From Komagataeibacter nataicola (lineage in GTDB: Bacteria > Pseudomonadota > Alphaproteobacteria > Acetobacterales > Acetobacteraceae), in assembly GCF_003207795.1 (NCBI RefSeq), contig NZ_NIRT01000007.1:1-64000 (forward strand): DNA of 64,000 nt, written 5' to 3'. The translations under genes and the position numbers were made by a program. Positions 56,471 to 64,000 of this stretch are shown one piece after another; the stretch's first letter is position 1; each line of letters begins with the position of its first letter. The notes beneath the pieces are model-generated. The model was not told where the DNA came from. It saw only the letters and a program-made list of their open reading frames with translations, and did not search any database.

Positions 56471-57604
56471 CTAGCGTCTGAACGTAGCCGCCACGAAGGG
56501 CAGCCCGACAACGGCCACAGGCAGCAGCCGCCCGCGCACGCTGGCGAACAGCCGCGTGCCCACGGCTGCATGGTCAGCCGCCACATAGCCCATGGCCACG
56601 GGGCCACCCACGCTGGGGCCAAACGCGCCTGACGTGACATGGCCCGCAGGCACCTGGCCTGCCTCATCGGCAAACAGTTCCGCGCCGCCACGCACCGGGG
56701 CGCGACCTTCGGCACGCAGGCCCACGCGGCGGCGCGTCGTGCCATCGGCGAGCTGGTCAGCCACGACCTGCGCGCCGGGGTAGCCACCCGCGCGCGCGCC
56801 ACCGGGCCTGCGGCTTTTCTGGATGGACCATTCAAGCGCGCCTTCCACCGGGGTGGTGGTCAGGTCGATATCCGCGCCATACAGGCAAAGGCCTGCTTCA
56901 AGCCGCAGGCTGTCACGCGCGCCAAGGCCCGCGGGCGCTACATCGGGCTGGGCCAGCAGGGCGCGGGCCACGGTTTCAGCGCCTTCATTGGCCATGCCGA
57001 TCTCGTAGCCATCCTCACCGGTATAGCCCGAGCGCGAGACAATGCAGGGCACGCCCGCAAGGTCCATCTCCGCCACATCCATGAAGCGCATGGCGGCGGC
57101 GGCAGGGTTCAGCGCGGCGAGTGCCGCCTCGGCGGCGGGGCCCTGAAGTGCGATCAGGGCGCGGCCATCGAGCCTCTCGACCGTGCAGGTCTCGTTCAGG
57201 GCTTTGTGCACATGGGCGAAATCGGCCTCCTTGCACGCGGCATTGACCACGAGCAGCAGCCAGTCGCTCATGTTGGTGACCATCAGGTCATCGCTGATGC
57301 CGCCATCTGCGGTAGTGAACACGGCATAGCGCTGGCGGCCGGGCCTGAGCGCCACAATATCCGCAGGCACCAGCGCCTCGAGGGCGTGCGCCGCATCAAC
57401 CAGATTGCCCGAGCGCGGGCGGATGCGCACCTGCCCCATATGCGAGACATCGAACAGCCCCGCCTTGCCGCGCGTGTGCAGGTGCTCGGCCATGACGCCT
57501 GCGGGGTACTGCACCGGCATGTCATAGCCTGCAAACGGCACCATGCGGGCGCCGAGTTTGATATGAAGGTCGTAAAGCGGGGTGCGCAGCAGGGGCTGGG
57601 TCAT
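56471..57604 (-). CDS. gcvT: Aminomethyltransferase (glycine cleavage system T protein)
   Basis: 377 aa folate-dependent T protein. N-terminal LRTPLYDLHIKLGARMVPFA and GLFDVSHMGQVRIRP; DGGISDDLMVTN; SRSGYTGEDGYEIGM; and GLGARDSLRLEAGLCLYGAD with the conserved folate-site residues. The ATG at 57604 (MTQPLLRTPL) is the family start; longer readings enter the untranslated leader. First gene of the operon and preceded by a glycine riboswitch. Confidence 0.96.
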   Translation of the reverse strand: MTQPLLRTPLYDLHIKLGARMVPFAGYDMPVQYPAGVMAEHLHTRGKAGLFDVSHMGQVRIRPRSGNLVDAAHALEALVPADIVALRPGRQRYAVFTTADGGISDDLMVTNMSDWLLLVVNAACKEADFAHVHKALNETCTVERLDGRALIALQGPAAEAALAALNPAAAAMRFMDVAEMDLAGVPCIVSRSGYTGEDGYEIGMANEGAETVARALLAQPDVAPAGLGARDSLRLEAGLCLYGADIDLTTTPVEGALEWSIQKSRRPGGARAGGYPGAQVVADQLADGTTRRRVGLRAEGRAPVRGGAELFADEAGQVPAGHVTSGAFGPSVGGPVAMGYVAADHAAVGTRLFASVRGRLLPVAVVGLPFVAATFRR

Positions 57605-57763
57605 GCGGGCTGGGCCTTGTGCGGGTCCGCAGGCACGCACGCGACCCTGCATGCCAGGCATGCGGGCGGGCAGGCACGAAACGCGCCAGCGGAACAGGTC
57701 GGGGGAAATGCGGGGAACACGGTAACGAACGGCATAAGCATGCGGGACTCCTGTCGAATCCTG
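57605..57763 (-). other. Leader between the glycine riboswitch and gcvT
   Basis: About 160 nt of untranslated leader. It contains a CATGCC-A-GGCATG palindrome (57651-57663). A reading frame here on the minus strand begins inside the riboswitch and lacks protein-like features. I see no intrinsic terminator with a T-run, so the switch mechanism (terminator, Rho or translational) is not clear. Confidence 0.4.
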
Positions 57764-57935
57764 ATGGATTCCAAGTGCCCCTTCTGTCGCATGTGCCTGA
57801 GATCGCTATCCCGTCGGCGGGCATCCTGGTGAGGGACGCCTCTTTCCAGAAGTCTTGGTCAACCGGTCCTTTGGCCTGAGAGTTTCCGGGGCGGTTGCTC
57901 CTTCGGCGCTGGCGCGGGGCCAGTCTCTCCCGTGT
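57764..57935 (-). promoter_or_regulatory. gcvT: Glycine riboswitch, tandem aptamers
   Basis: Aptamer 1 is classical. On the minus strand GGGAGAGAC (57923-57931) opens it, GCGCCGAAGGAGCAA follows, then CTCTCAGGCCAAAGGACCGG (57863-57882) and the ACTTCTGGAAAGAG linker (57840-57853). Aptamer 2 (about 57764-57839) is recognisable but diverged: GCCGACGGGATAGCGATCTC, then AGGCACATGCGACAGAAGGG. Tandem glycine riboswitches commonly activate gcv operons when glycine is plentiful (established knowledge). Confidence 0.88.
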
Positions 57936-58068
57936 CGACAGAGCTGACTTGACATGAGCGGATGCGCCAAGTCAATCCATGAAAATGCGCCATGGTGGTG
58001 CACACCATGACCCCGCCCACCGCAGGCATTACGTTTTGGGCCTGTAACGTAAAAAGGATGACCCCTTC

Positions 58069-58377
58069 ATGACCAGCCCGCTGACCATCGTGGCCGAATT
58101 CCGCATTCCCGCCGAGCACCGCAACCACTTCCTCGAACTGTGCGCCTATGACAGCGCCCATTCGGTAGCGGATGAAAGCGGCTGCCAGCGCTTTGAGGCC
58201 GTCTGCCCGCTCGATGACCCGCAGACCGTCATCCTGGTGGAAGTCTATGACGATGAAGCCGCTTTCGAGACCCATCTCGCGACCCCCCATTTCAAGGTGT
58301 TCGAAGTGGCCGTCAAAGAGCTGGGCGCGGATCTGGTCAGCCTGCGCAAGACCGCCCGCATCGCGCCCGCGGCCTGA
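58069..58377 (+). CDS. Putative quinol monooxygenase (ABM domain, YgiN-like)
   Basis: 102 aa antibiotic-biosynthesis-monooxygenase fold. LTIVAEFRIPAEHRNHFLEL begins the ferredoxin-like barrel, then SAHSVADESGCQRFEAV, VILVEVYDDEAAFETHLATP and FKVFEVAVKEL. Single gene, divergent from the gcv riboswitch, ending at a strong terminator. Substrate unknown. Confidence 0.88.
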   Translation: MTSPLTIVAEFRIPAEHRNHFLELCAYDSAHSVADESGCQRFEAVCPLDDPQTVILVEVYDDEAAFETHLATPHFKVFEVAVKELGADLVSLRKTARIAPAA

Positions 58378-58400
58378 ATACCGACCTGAGCGCGCAACGA

Positions 58401-58436
58401 AAAAGGCCGGAGGGGAACATACCCCTCCGGCCTTTT
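58401..58436. terminator. Bidirectional intrinsic terminator
   Basis: AAAAGGCCGGAGGGG / CCCCTCCGGCCTTTT, a perfect 15-bp stem with a 6-nt loop. It can serve both the ABM gene (plus) and speE (minus), which converge here. Confidence 0.92.
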
Positions 58437-58455
58437 CCTTAACTGGATCCGGTGA

Positions 58456-59322
58456 TTAGCGCGGCAGGTTCTGCGCGATATAAGGCGGCAGGACGAAGGA
58501 GGCGACATGCATCTCCGGCGTCCAGTAACGCGTGCCCTTAATGCCCGCCTTCTCGGCGCGCGCGCGGATCACATCAGCCCCATGCCGGCCCGGCACCGTG
58601 CCCTTGGCGGCCACGCCCAGCGTCATGAACCCGCCCACATAGGTCGGCACGGCAGCGACATAGGCCGACACATGATCGAAAAACTGCGCACGCCGCGCAC
58701 TGGTGTCGCGCAGTTCATCCGCCTGCATGAACGGCACGCCGCACTGGTTCACGATAATGCCGTTGGCCGTAAGAATGCGGGCGCAGTGTTTGTAGAACGA
58801 ATCGGTAAACAGCACCTCGCCCACGCCGATCGGGTCAGTGCTGTCGACGATGATGACATCAAACGATCCGTCGGGCGCGTTGGTCACGTATTCGATGCCG
58901 TCACCCACGATCACCTCGGCGCGCGGGTCGTTCCAGGCATCGCCCGCAATGGCGGGCAGGAACTTCTTGGACAGGTCGATGACCTCGCCATCGATCTCGA
59001 CCATCACGGCCTTTTCCACCGTGCCATGCTCGAGCACGCGGCGCAGCACGCCCCCGTCGCCCGCGCCGATAATCAGCACGCGCTTCGCATCGCCATGCTC
59101 GAGCAGCGGCACGTGGGTCAGCATTTCCTGATAGACGAATTCGTCGCGTTCCGTGATCTGGACCACGCCATCAAGCATCAGCACCCGGCCAAGATCGACA
59201 TTCTCGAACACCGCAATGTCCTGAAACTGGCTTTTGGTGCGTGCCAGCAGCTTATCCACGCTCAGTTCCTGCCGCCAGCCTTCATACAGGCCTTCGCTGA
59301 TCCACTCACGGGACATGACCAA
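58456..59322 (-). CDS. speE: Spermidine synthase
   Basis: 288 aa aminopropyltransferase making spermidine from putrescine and decarboxylated AdoMet. Active-site and cofactor motifs: LMLDGVVQITERDEFVYQEM, VLIIGAGDGGVLRRVLEH, VEIDGEVIDLSKKFLP, VIIVDSTDPIGVGEVLFTDS. It follows speD on the same strand (126 nt gap), so the two steps are made together. The start MVMSREWISEGL could also be at the second Met. Confidence 0.95.
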   Translation of the reverse strand: MVMSREWISEGLYEGWRQELSVDKLLARTKSQFQDIAVFENVDLGRVLMLDGVVQITERDEFVYQEMLTHVPLLEHGDAKRVLIIGAGDGGVLRRVLEHGTVEKAVMVEIDGEVIDLSKKFLPAIAGDAWNDPRAEVIVGDGIEYVTNAPDGSFDVIIVDSTDPIGVGEVLFTDSFYKHCARILTANGIIVNQCGVPFMQADELRDTSARRAQFFDHVSAYVAAVPTYVGGFMTLGVAAKGTVPGRHGADVIRARAEKAGIKGTRYWTPEMHVASFVLPPYIAQNLPR

Positions 59323-59449
59323 CCCCCTTTACGTCCTAATCGATGCACATGAAAAAGCACGGGCCGGAAATACATCCGGCCCGCCACTTCGACTTTGATT
59401 TACTGAAAGCATGCCGGGGCGCGCGGATATGCCCCCCGGCCACAGCCGT

Positions 59450-59914
59450 TTAAAGCTGCACGCGCCCACGGCGCTGCTCGTCCACCTCGATCCGGCCCGC
59501 CTGGAACAGGCGCTGCATGACCGGAATGGCAAGGTGCGGATCGCACGCCCCACACATGAAAATATCCACGGCGGCAAAGTTGCGCTCGGGCCATGTGTGA
59601 ATCGAGATATGACTTTCCGCCAGCACGACCACGCCCGACACGCCGCCATTGGGCGTGAAGTGATGGAAGTGGCTGTGCAGGATCGTCGCCCCCGCCGTAA
59701 CGGCGGCCTCGCACAGGGTACGGTCGATCTGTTCCGGATCATCGAGATTCCGGGCATCCCATAGATCGACAAGAAGGTGCGTTCCCGCAAACTTCATTCC
59801 GTCTTTCTCGACGAAATAATCCTTCCGGTCGTCCTCGGACGAAAACGGCGCTGAAGAGATCTGGTTATCGCTCGGGTGTTCCGAGACCATCCCCAGTTGA
59901 GCAAGTGCGTTCAT
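59450..59914 (-). CDS. speD: S-adenosylmethionine decarboxylase proenzyme (class 1B)
   Basis: 154 aa pyruvoyl enzyme. Self-cleavage generates the pyruvoyl group at the serine in LAESHISIHTWPE, a perfect class 1 prokaryotic processing site. HLLVDLWDARNLDDPEQID and HSHFHHFTPNGGVSGVVVLA are also conserved. The N-terminal 35 residues are longer and more polar than in minimal homologues. The ATG at 59914 is the first after the uvrA end with reasonable context. It supplies decarboxylated AdoMet to SpeE. Confidence 0.95.
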   Translation of the reverse strand: MNALAQLGMVSEHPSDNQISSAPFSSEDDRKDYFVEKDGMKFAGTHLLVDLWDARNLDDPEQIDRTLCEAAVTAGATILHSHFHHFTPNGGVSGVVVLAESHISIHTWPERNFAAVDIFMCGACDPHLAIPVMQRLFQAGRIEVDEQRRGRVQL

Positions 59915-60000
59915 CACGTACCCCCAAACCAGTAGACAGCCTGTTGGGCAGAATTGCCCCCTTGGGCCAAGAGAGGCGCTGATAGGGCCTGCGGGCCTTG

Positions 60001-60044
60001 GGGTGCAAGTGTTTTTCGCAGCCTGCGAAAAGTTTTTTGCACCC
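60001..60044 (-). promoter_or_regulatory. Long hairpin between uvrA and speD
   Basis: Outer arms GGGTGCAA/TTGCACCC with an inner TTTTCGCAG-G-CTGCGAAAA stem, lying about 90 nt upstream of speD. No T-run follows on the minus strand, so it is not a standard terminator. Confidence 0.45.
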
Positions 60045-60073
60045 ACCCCGCAACCCTCTGCGCAAAACGGTGT

Positions 60074-63000
60074 CTATTTTGCCGGCTTACGCTTCGCTTT
60101 TGCCGGTTTTTCTTTCTTTTTCGGGCCTTCAGGGGTTTTGCTCCCCGCAGCCACTGTGACTTTTTTGCCGCGCGCCTTGCGGGCTGGCGTGGATGGCGGC
60201 ACGCCTTCTTCCACCGGCACGAGCGGCCTGTGTTCAAGCAGCGGGCGCAGGAATCGCCCGGTATGGCTTTCGGGTGTGGCCGCCACCTGCTCGGGCGTGC
60301 CGCAGCCCACGATGCGGCCACCGCCATCGCCGCCCTCCGGCCCCATGTCGATCACCCAGTCGGCGGTCTTGATTACCTCGAGGTTATGCTCGATCACCAC
60401 CACCGTGTTGCCCTGATCGACCAGCGCATGCAGCACCTCGAGCAGCTTGCGCACATCCTCGGTATGCAGGCCGGTGGTGGGTTCATCAAGAATGTAGAGC
60501 GTGCGGCCCGTGGCCCGGCGCGCCAGCTCCTTGGACAGCTTGACGCGCTGCGCCTCGCCGCCCGAAAGGGTTGTGGCCTGCTGGCCCAGCGCCACATAGC
60601 CCAGCCCCACCTTCTGCAATATGGCCAGCCGGTCGCGGATGCGCGGCACGGCGGAGAAGTAGGGCAGCGCCTCATCAACCGACATGGCCAGCACATCGGC
60701 AATCGACTTGCCGCGGAACTTCACGTCCAGCGTTTCGCGGTTGTAGCGCGCGCCCTTGCAGGTATCGCAGGTCACGAACACATCGGGCAGGAAGTGCATC
60801 TCGATCTTGAGCACGCCATCGCCCTGGCACGCTTCGCACCGCCCGCCTTTTACGTTGAACGAGAAGCGGCCGGGCTTGTAGCCGCGCGCCTTGCTCTCGG
60901 GCAGTTCGGCAAACCAGTCGCGGATGGGGCCGAACAGGTCGGTATAGGTAGCAGGGTTGGAGCGCGGTGTGCGCCCGATGGGCGACTGGTCGATGTCGAT
61001 GATCTTGTCGAGCTGCTCCAGTCCGTCGATGCTGGCATAAGGCGCCGGGTTCTGCCCCGAGCCCATCAACCTGCGTGAGAGCGCCTTGTACAGCGTGTCG
61101 ATCACCAGCGTGGACTTGCCGCCACCCGACACGCCGGTCACACAGGTAAACGTGCCGAGCGGGAACTTTGCCGTCACATCCTTGAGGTTGTTGCCCGTTG
61201 CCCCGCGCAGCACGAGTTCACGCTCGGGGTCGATCCTGCGGCGTTTGGCGGGCACGGGAATGCATTTGCGGCCCGAAAGATAGGCCCCGGTCAGGCTGTC
61301 CGGGTTTGCGGCCACTTCCTGCGGCGTGCCGGCGGCGACGATGTTGCCACCATTCACGCCCGCCCCCGGCCCCATGTCGATCAGCCAGTCCGCAGCGCGG
61401 ATGGCGTCCTCGTCATGCTCGACGACGATGAGCGTGTTGCCGAGCTTCTTGAGCCGGTCGAGCGTGCCGAGCAGGCGCTCGTTATCGCGCTGATGCAGAC
61501 CGATGGAGGGTTCATCAAGCACATACAGCACGCCCGTCAGCCCCGAGCCGATCTGGCTGGCCAGCCGGATGCGCTGGCTCTCGCCGCCCGAAAGGGTGGC
61601 CGAACCGCGTGACAGGGTCAGGTAGTCCAGCCCCACGTCATCAAGAAAGCGCAGCCGGTCAAGGATTTCACGCAATATGCGCCGCGCGATCTCGGCGCGC
61701 TGGGGCGTGAGGGTCGCCTCCACCGTGCCGAACCATTCCAGCGCCCTGCTGATGGGCATGTCAGACGCCTGGGCGATGTTAAGCCCCGCCACTTTTACCG
61801 AGAGCGCCTCGGGCCGCAGCCTTGCGCCATCGCACACATGGCAGGGCTTTTCGGACTGGTAGCGCGAGAGTTCCTCGCGCACCCATACGCTGTCGGTCTC
61901 GGCCATGCGGCGGCGCAGGTTGGTCACCACGCCCTCGAACGGCTTGGTCAGGCTGTAAGCGCGGCGGTCATCGCGGTAGGTGAACTCGATGGGGTCTTTT
62001 CCGCCTTCAAGGATCACGTCGCGCACGCCTTCGGGCAGATCTTCCCAGGGCGTGTCCATCGATACGCCGTAATGCCTGGCGATGGAGGCGAGCGTCTGGG
62101 TATAGTACGGACTCTGGCTGTTGCGCCACGGCGCTATGGCGCCTGCACCAAGCGAGAGCGATTCGTCAGGCACGATCAGGCGCGGGTCGAAAAAGGTTTC
62201 CTGCCCGATGCCATCGCAGGCCGGGCACGCGCCCTGCGGGGCGTTAAACGAGAACAGGCGCGGCTCGACTTCCTCGAGCGTAAAGCCGCTGACCGGGCAG
62301 GCGAAACGCGAGGAAAAGACCGTGCGCGGGGCTTCCTCATCGTCTTTGGCGCCCTTCACCACTTCCTCCGCATAGACCAGCCCGTCAGACAGGCCGAGCG
62401 CGGTCTCGAAACTGTCGGCCAGGCGGCTTTCAATGCCTTCCTTGACCACGATGCGGTCCACCACCGCTTCCACCGTGTGGCGCAGGCGGCGGTTGAGTTC
62501 GGGCACCTCGTCAATGGTGTAGAGCGTGCCGTCCACCTTGGCGCGGGTGAAGCCCTTGCGCTGGAGGTCGGCCAGTTCCTTTTTACATTCGCCCTTGCGG
62601 TCGCGCAGCACCGGGGCCAGCAGCATCAGCCGCGTGCCCTCGGGCATGGCCATGACGCGATCAACCATCTGGCTGATGGTCTGCGCCTCGATCGGCAGGC
62701 CGGTGGCGGGCGAATAGGGCACGCCAGCGCGCGCCCACAGAAGGCGCATGTAGTCATGCACCTCCGTCACCGTGCCGACGGTGGAGCGGGGATTCTTGGA
62801 TGTGGTCTTCTGCTCGATGGAGATGGCGGGAGACAGCCCCTCGATCGAATCGACATCAGGCTTGCCCATCAGCTCAAGGAACTGCCGCGCATAGGCCGAG
62901 AGGCTTTCAACGTAGCGGCGCTGGCCCTCGGCATAGACCGTATCGAACGCAAGCGACGACTTGCCCGAGCCGGACAGGCCGGTCATGACCGTCAGCGCGT

Positions 63001-63121
63001 CACGCGGGATGTCCACATCGACATTTTTAAGGTTATGCGCGCGGGCACCCCGCACGCGAATGGACTGCTGGCTGACATGCTGCCCCGCCGGAACCTGCCC
63101 CGGACGCGAAGAAACGCTCAT
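60074..63121 (-). CDS. uvrA: Excinuclease ABC subunit A
   Basis: 1015 aa damage-recognition ATPase of nucleotide excision repair. Two ABC modules: Walker [10 protein letters not shown] (48-56) and GVSGGGKST in the second half; signatures [16 protein letters not shown] and [16 protein letters not shown]. Zinc-binding cysteine pairs are in [20 protein letters not shown] and CDTCKG. It is somewhat long owing to a Lys/Ala/Pro-rich C-terminal tail ([20 protein letters not shown] onward). Divergent from ssb, a common arrangement. Confidence 0.97.
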   Translation of the reverse strand: MSVSSRPGQVPAGQHVSQQSIRVRGARAHNLKNVDVDIPRDALTVMTGLSGSGKSSLAFDTVYAEGQRRYVESLSAYARQFLELMGKPDVDSIEGLSPAISIEQKTTSKNPRSTVGTVTEVHDYMRLLWARAGVPYSPATGLPIEAQTISQMVDRVMAMPEGTRLMLLAPVLRDRKGECKKELADLQRKGFTRAKVDGTLYTIDEVPELNRRLRHTVEAVVDRIVVKEGIESRLADSFETALGLSDGLVYAEEVVKGAKDDEEAPRTVFSSRFACPVSGFTLEEVEPRLFSFNAPQGACPACDGIGQETFFDPRLIVPDESLSLGAGAIAPWRNSQSPYYTQTLASIARHYGVSMDTPWEDLPEGVRDVILEGGKDPIEFTYRDDRRAYSLTKPFEGVVTNLRRRMAETDSVWVREELSRYQSEKPCHVCDGARLRPEALSVKVAGLNIAQASDMPISRALEWFGTVEATLTPQRAEIARRILREILDRLRFLDDVGLDYLTLSRGSATLSGGESQRIRLASQIGSGLTGVLYVLDEPSIGLHQRDNERLLGTLDRLKKLGNTLIVVEHDEDAIRAADWLIDMGPGAGVNGGNIVAAGTPQEVAANPDSLTGAYLSGRKCIPVPAKRRRIDPERELVLRGATGNNLKDVTAKFPLGTFTCVTGVSGGGKSTLVIDTLYKALSRRLMGSGQNPAPYASIDGLEQLDKIIDIDQSPIGRTPRSNPATYTDLFGPIRDWFAELPESKARGYKPGRFSFNVKGGRCEACQGDGVLKIEMHFLPDVFVTCDTCKGARYNRETLDVKFRGKSIADVLAMSVDEALPYFSAVPRIRDRLAILQKVGLGYVALGQQATTLSGGEAQRVKLSKELARRATGRTLYILDEPTTGLHTEDVRKLLEVLHALVDQGNTVVVIEHNLEVIKTADWVIDMGPEGGDGGGRIVGCGTPEQVAATPESHTGRFLRPLLEHRPLVPVEEGVPPSTPARKARGKKVTVAAGSKTPEGPKKKEKPAKAKRKPAK

Positions 63122-63390
63122 GAACTCTCCCTGTTCCGATCCCGTAGGGGGTGCGGATGCTGGCCACGATATCCGGCCCTGTCATATCTGGTCCCGCCAG
63201 TCCATTCGGACAAGGGTCGCGCTGCCATGACGCATGCGCGCAGACGCCGCACGCCCACTCGCATTTTATACGGCAATCCTTTAAGATCGCCGCACCTCTA
63301 TTCGCCACGGCAGCCTGACAGGCGGCAAGCGTGGCAACCGGCGGGGCCAGCAGGCCGCGATCCGCCGGACCCATATTCGAAGGACAGCAT

Positions 63391-63927
63391 ATGGCGGGCA
63401 GCGTCAACAAGGTCATTCTGGTCGGCAATCTGGGCAAGGACCCCGAAGTGCGGAACAGCCAGAGCGGGGCGAAGATCGTCTCGCTTACCCTGGCCACGAG
63501 CGATACATGGAATGACCGCGCTTCGGGCGAGCGGCGCGAGCGCACCGAATGGCACCGGGTCGTCATCTTCAACGAGCGCCTTGGCGATGTGGCCGAGCGC
63601 TTCCTGCGCAAGGGCCGCAAGGTCTATCTCGAAGGCACGCTGCAGACACGCAAATGGACCGACCAGAGCGGCCAGGACCGCTACACCACCGAGGTGGTGA
63701 TCGACCGCTTCCGTGGCGAGCTGGTGCTGCTTGACAGCAACCGCGGCGGTGATTCGGGCGGTGGCGACGACATGGGCGGCGGCTATGGCGGCGGTGGTGG
63801 TGGCGGCTACAGCGCGCCCGCGCGCAGCAGCCAGCCCCAGCGCAACGAGCGCCCCGCCGGTGGCGGTGGCGGCGGATGGGATGCCCCCGCCGGTGGCAGC
63901 GACCTGGACGACGAAATTCCGTTCTGA
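63391..63927 (+). CDS. ssb: Single-stranded DNA-binding protein
   Basis: 178 aa. OB fold at residues 1-110 (VNKVILVGNLGKDPEVR, EWHRVVIFNERLGDVAERFL, KVYLEGTLQTRKWTDQSGQD), then a glycine-rich linker and the acidic C-terminal tip DLDDEIPF that binds partner proteins. AAGGA lies 6 nt before the ATG at 63391. Divergent from uvrA across a 269-nt gap. Confidence 0.97.
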   Translation: MAGSVNKVILVGNLGKDPEVRNSQSGAKIVSLTLATSDTWNDRASGERRERTEWHRVVIFNERLGDVAERFLRKGRKVYLEGTLQTRKWTDQSGQDRYTTEVVIDRFRGELVLLDSNRGGDSGGGDDMGGGYGGGGGGGYSAPARSSQPQRNERPAGGGGGGWDAPAGGSDLDDEIPF

Positions 63928-64000
63928 GCCGCTCCTGCCCCCTGCGCGGCGCTTCGCGCCGGGGGGCAAGCCATGCTATAGATCAAGCAGGGATATGATG

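Noticed and set aside
57601-57792. Small minus-strand reading frame in the gcvT leader
   Set aside because: It starts inside the riboswitch, is Pro/Cys/Ala-rich without protein-like features, and merges into the leader.
63122-63136. GAAC-N7-GTTC as an SOS site between uvrA and ssb
   Set aside because: It is an inverted rather than direct GTTC repeat and coincides with the uvrA ribosome-binding site, so chance is likely.
63928-64000. Possible gyrA start at the right edge (ATG at 63998) and a GC-rich hairpin before it
   Set aside because: Only one codon is visible. The hairpin has no T-run and cannot be called a terminator.
1-64000. CRISPR arrays, tRNA or rRNA genes, intact insertion sequences
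   Set aside because: No regularly spaced repeats, no cloverleaf-like tRNA sequence and no transposase motifs were seen on either strand.

Overview
The window looks like a chromosomal segment of an acetic acid bacterium (Alphaproteobacteria, Acetobacteraceae, most like Komagataeibacter/Gluconacetobacter). This is inferred from the high G+C coding sequence, the dusB-ntrB-ntrC-ntrY-ntrX cluster next to a fused ispDF, an ALAS-type hemA, an ATP12 chaperone gene, an OprB-type porin and the general gene content. No species call is possible from the sequence alone. Nearly all of the window is core metabolism and housekeeping. I saw no tRNA, rRNA, CRISPR array or intact insertion sequence.

Layout. 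0.2-7.6 kb (minus): the nitrogen two-component operon dusB-ntrB-ntrC-ntrY-ntrX. 7.8-9.0 kb: ispDF. 9.1-14.7 kb (minus): rarA, an RluC/D-type pseudouridine synthase, a large AsmA-like protein and ATP12. 15.1-18.3 kb (minus): an MBOAT acyltransferase, an HI0933-type flavoprotein and a GST. 18.5-20.5 kb: minCDE. 20.5-23.5 kb: a GntR regulator, a ferritin-like protein and an aldehyde dehydrogenase. 24-31 kb: coaA, glycerate kinase, a lipoprotein, recA, a divergent gamma-glutamyltransferase-like lipoprotein and a DsbA-like protein. 31-37.5 kb: hemA, then a transketolase-like gene with gap and pgk. 37.7-46.4 kb: envelope proteins (DcaP-like porin, OprB porin), gloA, dapF, mtaB and ftsY. 46.4-48.7 kb: a short patchy region of lower G+C with broken or orphan genes. 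48.7-52.9 kb: a zinc alcohol dehydrogenase and a FecCD-type ABC importer. 53.1-58 kb (minus): gcvT-gcvH-gcvP behind a glycine riboswitch. 58-64 kb: a quinol monooxygenase-like gene, speD-speE, uvrA and the divergent ssb.

Four things stand out. (1) At least nine intergenic loci carry the same composite inverted repeat: outer arms of the AAAAGTTTTTGG type enclosing two A/T-loop hairpins. All sit just after gene 3' ends, and their stems differ in sequence yet stay paired. (2) The transketolase-like gene ahead of gap-pgk has lost essentially every thiamine-diphosphate and catalytic residue, so it looks like a retained pseudoenzyme. (3) The 46.4-48.7 kb patch holds a HEPN-like gene whose 3' end runs into unrelated antisense sequence, and a decapitated phage-type lysozyme translationally coupled to a secreted protein. 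(4) The gamma-glutamyltransferase-like lipoprotein lacks the canonical catalytic threonine and substrate-binding motifs.
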